Of a DNA stretch of 64,000 nucleotides, positions 60,918 through 64,000 are shown piece after piece. Position numbers and translations under genes: made by a program. A model generated the notes under the pieces. The model saw only the letters and a program-made list of their open reading frames with translations. It was not told the DNA's origin and searched no databases. The first letter of the stretch is position 1; the number at the start of each line of letters is the position of its first letter. The stretch is from a bacterium (GTDB taxonomy: Bacteria > AUK180), in assembly GCA_023144005.1 (NCBI GenBank), contig JAGLGN010000030.1, positions 23,813 to 87,812 of the forward strand, read 5' to 3'.

Positions 60918-62390
60918 ATGCAATATATATTTAGTTCCGAAGAAATGAGAAGATGTGATTCTAAAGCTATAAATGAATTTGGCATTCACGGCGCGATCCT
61001 GATGGAGAATGCCGCCAGATTTTCAGCAGATGCGATAGGGCAGATCAATGAATATGACTCCGCTGTCATCTTCTGTGGAAAGGGCAATAACGGTGGTGAC
61101 GGATGGGCTCTGGCCCGCCATATGAAATCGGCTTTAAAGGATGTCCTTGTAGTTTATACGGATATCCCGTCTTCAGATGAGGCCCGGGCGAATATGGATG
61201 TCTGTGTGAATCTGGATATCTCCATGCTTCCCGCAGACGAGATCTCGCTGGATGCTCTTGAACATTATGATATCCTGATCGACGCGATCTTCGGCATCGG
61301 CCTGAATTCGGCACCTGAGGGAAGATATGCCGAATTGATAGAAATGATAAATCTATTGGCGACCGCTTCTCCCATATTCTCTCTCGATATGCCGTCCGGC
61401 CTGGATTCTGATACAGGCTTGACACCTGGAGCTTATGTGGAGGCCGACGCTGTGTTGACATTCGGCGGATTGAAAAGAGGCTTCTTTCAGCATACCGGCG
61501 CGAGATTCTTCGATAAAGTGTACGGAGACCCGATATCCATGCCTCCGGAGGTGCTCCACTCTACGGTCGAGCTATTCCAGCGCCCGGTTCTGATGGCAAG
61601 AAAAGCCGATTCACATAAGTATTCAAATGGAGTAATAACCGTGATAGGCGGCTCCGAAAAATATCCCGCTGCCCCCGGTATTTCAGCATACGGCGCTTTG
61701 AAAAGCGGAGCGGGAATGGTGTACTGCCTCACTCCTGACGGCGAAAGAATATCGTCTCCAGAGATCATTTACGGCAAATTGGAGCAAAAGCGCGGACATC
61801 TCACCGGTGAATTGGGTAAATGGAAGGAATCGGTATTAAAGAGCGATGTGATCGTACTAGGCCCGGGCATCGGCTCTGCCGCAGCCGCGAAGGCTTTTAT
61901 AGAGGCATTGAAAGAGATAAAATACAGCGGAACCGTGATTTGTGATGCTGAAGCGGTAAAGGCGGGAGCAAAGGCAAAAAACACTTCCTACGAGATCGTT
62001 CTTACTCCCCATCCCGGAGAATTCAAAGGCATAGGCGGTCACAATGACGGCGATATGTTCAAGAGCTTGAAAGAGGTATTCTCCAAGGTAAAAAAACCGA
62101 TATTATTAAAGAACAGCTATCCGTTCTTTATCGACAATGACGGCCAGACATATGTTTCTCAATACACTTCGGCATATCTGAGTAAAGCCGGCACCGGGGA
62201 CCTTTTGTCCGGGGTGATCGCGTCCTTCATCGCTCAGGGCTATTCCTTCTATGATGCCCTGAACATTTCTCTCTTTCTGACAGGAGTTACGGCGATAAAA
62301 TTAGAGCAGAGGCATTCCCATCTGGGCATTACCGCTACCCTTCTTGCGGATAATTTCAATCTGGCTTTGGAGTCATTGGATGAAGAATGA
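60918..62390 (+). CDS. nnr: Bifunctional NAD(P)HX epimerase/dehydratase
   Basis: The enzyme repairs hydrated NADH and NADPH. The 490-residue protein has an N-terminal YjeF epimerase domain (GAILMENAARFSAD, VIFCGKGNNGGDGWALARHM, SLDMPSGLDSDTG). The C-terminal ADP/ATP-dependent dehydratase domain has VITPHPGEF-like ILTPHPGEF and the KAGTGDLLSGVIASFIAQG loop that binds nucleotide. The fusion is the usual bacterial form. It overlaps thiL by 11 bp. Confidence 0.93.
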   Translation: MQYIFSSEEMRRCDSKAINEFGIHGAILMENAARFSADAIGQINEYDSAVIFCGKGNNGGDGWALARHMKSALKDVLVVYTDIPSSDEARANMDVCVNLDISMLPADEISLDALEHYDILIDAIFGIGLNSAPEGRYAELIEMINLLATASPIFSLDMPSGLDSDTGLTPGAYVEADAVLTFGGLKRGFFQHTGARFFDKVYGDPISMPPEVLHSTVELFQRPVLMARKADSHKYSNGVITVIGGSEKYPAAPGISAYGALKSGAGMVYCLTPDGERISSPEIIYGKLEQKRGHLTGELGKWKESVLKSDVIVLGPGIGSAAAAKAFIEALKEIKYSGTVICDAEAVKAGAKAKNTSYEIVLTPHPGEFKGIGGHNDGDMFKSLKEVFSKVKKPILLKNSYPFFIDNDGQTYVSQYTSAYLSKAGTGDLLSGVIASFIAQGYSFYDALNISLFLTGVTAIKLEQRHSHLGITATLLADNFNLALESLDEE

Positions 62391-63303
62391 AGAAGAGCTT
62401 GTAAGCTCTTTGATGGACAAGTTTAATACGGAAGACCCTCTTGTTCTTCAGGGGATAGGAGATGATTGCGCAGTATTCGCGGGACACGGTGATCCCTATC
62501 TGATAACGACGGATAGTATTGTAGAGGGGTCTCATTTCCTGCCGTCGGAGAAATACGATTCCATAGTTTCAAAACTATTTATCAGAAATATCTCGGATAT
62601 TTACGCTATGGGCGGGGTGCCGAAATTCGCTTTGGTGAACGCGGTGATACCAAAGGCGGATTTTCAGGATCTTGTTATACAGCTGGAAGTATTCGCGAAG
62701 AAGTACTCCATCGGACTGATAGGAGGAGATTCGTCCGCTTTATCGGGAAATAGTCACAGATATTTGACGATGACGCTTATCGGGACCGCTCCTGATGGCC
62801 GATATTACAAGCGTTCCGGTGCATTGCAGGGAGACGGTATATATTTATCCGGCCCGGTAGGCCTTGCGGCCGCGGGTCTGTATGCCATAGAGAAGCGTAT
62901 CAAAGGGTACGAAGGGCTTAAAGAAAGATACTGGCAATTTTCTTTGCCGCCCGAGGATTTTATCAGGGGATTTTCCGGCCGCAGCGACATTCATAGCGCA
63001 ATAGATATATCCGACGGCCTGATAAAAGACCTTCAACGGCTGCTGCATGCCTCCCGCAAAGGTGCTTTACTGATGTCTGATAAGATAATCCAGGACAGCG
63101 AATTGCTCGAGCTTTGTAATGAGACCGAGAAGAACCCCCGGGACTTTACTTTTTTCGGCGGCGACGATTATCAGATCCTTTTCACGACGCAGGATGGCTA
63201 TGACGGGCCCGGGTATCGAATAGGTGATATTACAGCGGCCTCCGGTATAAACCTGGAGAGCGGTGAGAAAGTAGATGTGGAGGGTTATGACCATTTCAAA
63301 TGA
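62380..63303 (+). CDS. thiL: Thiamine-monophosphate kinase
   Basis: ThiL phosphorylates thiamine monophosphate to thiamine pyrophosphate. I choose ATG 62380 (307 residues), behind GGAGTCATTGG; the earlier track start gives non-homologous sequence. Motifs are LQGIGDDCAVF, TTDSIVEGSHF, RNISDIYAMGGVPKFALVN, IGGDSSAL and AIDISDGLIKDLQRL, as in PurM/ThiL enzymes. No other thiamin gene or TPP riboswitch is seen. It overlaps tsaE by 17 bp. Confidence 0.93.
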   Translation: MKNEEELVSSLMDKFNTEDPLVLQGIGDDCAVFAGHGDPYLITTDSIVEGSHFLPSEKYDSIVSKLFIRNISDIYAMGGVPKFALVNAVIPKADFQDLVIQLEVFAKKYSIGLIGGDSSALSGNSHRYLTMTLIGTAPDGRYYKRSGALQGDGIYLSGPVGLAAAGLYAIEKRIKGYEGLKERYWQFSLPPEDFIRGFSGRSDIHSAIDISDGLIKDLQRLLHASRKGALLMSDKIIQDSELLELCNETEKNPRDFTFFGGDDYQILFTTQDGYDGPGYRIGDITAASGINLESGEKVDVEGYDHFK

Positions 63304-63721
63304 TCCCGTCAAATATGTTTCCTCTTCTCCTGAAGAGACCATGGCTATCGGGCGCAAAATTGCCGCTATGTCTGCTAAGCGTATCGGCCTGATAGGGGAT
63401 CTTGGTGCGGGGAAAACCGTTTTTTCCAAGGGGTACTTCTCATTCTTCGGTATTCCGGAAGATCAGATAAACTCTCCTTCCTTTGTTATAGTGAATACAT
63501 ACACTTTGAAGAAGGAAGAATATTTTCATATTGACCTATACAGGTATCCGGTATTCAATGATGATTTCGGATTTTGGGAAATTCTCCATTCCGGCCGGCC
63601 GGTGCTTATAGAGTGGGCAGATCGATTGAAGGATGATATTAAGGAATTGGAGCTCATCGTATCCTTGGAAGGCGCCGGTGATAAACGCTCTATTTCATTA
63701 CTTAAGTACTCTGATTCATAA
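63287..63721 (+). CDS. tsaE: tRNA threonylcarbamoyladenosine biosynthesis ATPase TsaE
   Basis: TsaE is the ATPase partner of TsaB-TsaD in t6A synthesis. I choose the ATG at 63287 (144 residues), behind GGAGG. The protein has the P-loop GDLGAGKTVFSKG, then SPSFVIVNTY, HIDLYRYP and LIEWADRL, the standard motif order. It closes the window's last operon and is followed by repeat DNA. Confidence 0.93.
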   Translation: MTISNDPVKYVSSSPEETMAIGRKIAAMSAKRIGLIGDLGAGKTVFSKGYFSFFGIPEDQINSPSFVIVNTYTLKKEEYFHIDLYRYPVFNDDFGFWEILHSGRPVLIEWADRLKDDIKELELIVSLEGAGDKRSISLLKYSDS

Positions 63722-63726
63722 ATAAG

Positions 63727-63806
63727 GGTACAAGTGCACAAGAGCACACGAGCACAAGTGCAGAAGAAAGTGTGAGGTGTGAAGTGTGAAGTGTAAAGTG
63801 GGAACC
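63727..63806. repeat. Heptamer tandem repeats (cluster j)
   Basis: 63727-63765 has GCACAAG/AGCACAC-type units as in cluster c. 63769-63805 reads AAGTGTG, AGGTGTG, AAGTGTG, AAGTGTA, AAGTGGG. Compared with the reverse complement of 3086-3114, this copy has exactly one more AAGTGTG unit. Confidence 0.8.
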
Positions 63807-63810
63807 AAAC

Positions 63811-64000
63811 AGGATGAAATAGAACTGGAGCCCACGGTCGCCAACTCCCTCTGAATGACACTTTCCTCTTCTTTATTTCCTTCCCGAATCCGCTCAACGG
63901 GAGCCCGGCAGCGCCGGGCGACCAACCCAAAAGAGGTTTGAACCATTTAAGCGACATTGACATGGTTAACGGCAAGAATGAATGGTGGCAAAGCCGAAAA
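63811..64000. other. Gene-free stretch with a GC-rich hairpin
   Basis: No convincing ORF is seen. GCCCGGC-AGC-GCCGGGC at 63903-63919 forms a perfect 7-bp stem with a 3-nt loop, with more paired-looking and purine-rich sequence to the window edge. It could be the start of a structured RNA or a mobile intron that continues beyond the window; its identity is unknown. Confidence 0.35.

Noticed and set aside
62300-62390. TPP riboswitch upstream of thiL
   Set aside because: thiL overlaps the preceding gene and no THI-box-like sequence is visible.
63526-63975. Minus-strand 149-aa and 76-aa ORFs at the window end
   Set aside because: They contain repeat-derived peptides (YTSHFTPHTF, TLHTSHF) and overlap tsaE on the other strand.

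Overview
The window is 64 kb of a bacterial chromosome from a lineage I cannot name. GC content looks to be in the mid-40s by eye. Three things point to a didermal bacterium near the Fibrobacteres-Chlorobi-Bacteroidetes (FCB)-type candidate phyla. There are many lipoprotein and signal-peptide proteins. There is a large secreted beta-propeller protein whose C-terminus resembles a Por/FlgD-like sorting domain. There is also an NtrY-like kinase paired with a DUF4390 protein. Most genes lie on the + strand in tightly overlapping operons; the only convincing minus-strand gene is mtnP. I saw no tRNA, rRNA, CRISPR array or complete insertion sequence.

Region 1 (1-3140) is accessory. A 145-bp inverted repeat (1-145 and 2775-2920), each arm holding a hairpin, flanks an SGNH-hydrolase-like gene, a CsgG-like lipoprotein-type gene and a Cys-rich lipoprotein gene. 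Region 2 (3147-26790) starts at a near-consensus promoter. It is one long run of core genes: nusA-infB-ylxP-rbfA-nrnA-truB-rpsO-pnp-dut-tsaB, then envelope and signalling genes (DUF5683-like, DUF4390, NtrY-like kinase, comF, glycosyltransferase, DjlA-like), a DMT transporter, a free-standing archaeal-type ThrRS editing domain, an aminotransferase, tldD/tldE, an MscS channel and an MFS transporter. Region 3 (27101-35058) holds a TPR protein, a UshA-type nucleotidase, an FHA-GAF-adenylate cyclase, two nucleotide-sugar enzymes and a second MFS transporter.

Region 4 (35348-46051) is the most unusual functional block. It contains a membrane-anchored ComEA-like DNA-binding protein, a UvrD/AddA-like helicase with all visible catalytic motifs altered, a 75-aa membrane peptide, and a secreted ComEC-type metallo-beta-lactamase protein with four helix-hairpin-helix modules. 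These are followed by pheS-pheT-small coiled coil-zapA and a tandem RecB-like Fe-S nuclease whose first half has lost its active site. Region 5 (46079-55218) holds an exported oligopeptidase B-like protease, mtnP, a small membrane protein behind a palindromic operator candidate, a CsgG-MORN fusion and a 13-unit LVIVD propeller protein. Region 6 (55993-63721) holds a GGDEF protein, hslU, an NYN nuclease, obg, nnrDE, thiL and tsaE.

The gaps between these blocks carry a family of short tandem repeats with a period of seven (sometimes eight) bases, in both orientations. Repeat clusters in separate gaps differ by exactly one heptamer. They resemble the heptanucleotide STRR sequences of heterocystous cyanobacteria but occur here in what looks like an unrelated bacterium. 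They are absent inside the conserved operons. Together with the inverted repeat, a 164-bp palindromic element and a 105-bp junction duplication, they are the main structure that gene annotation does not explain.
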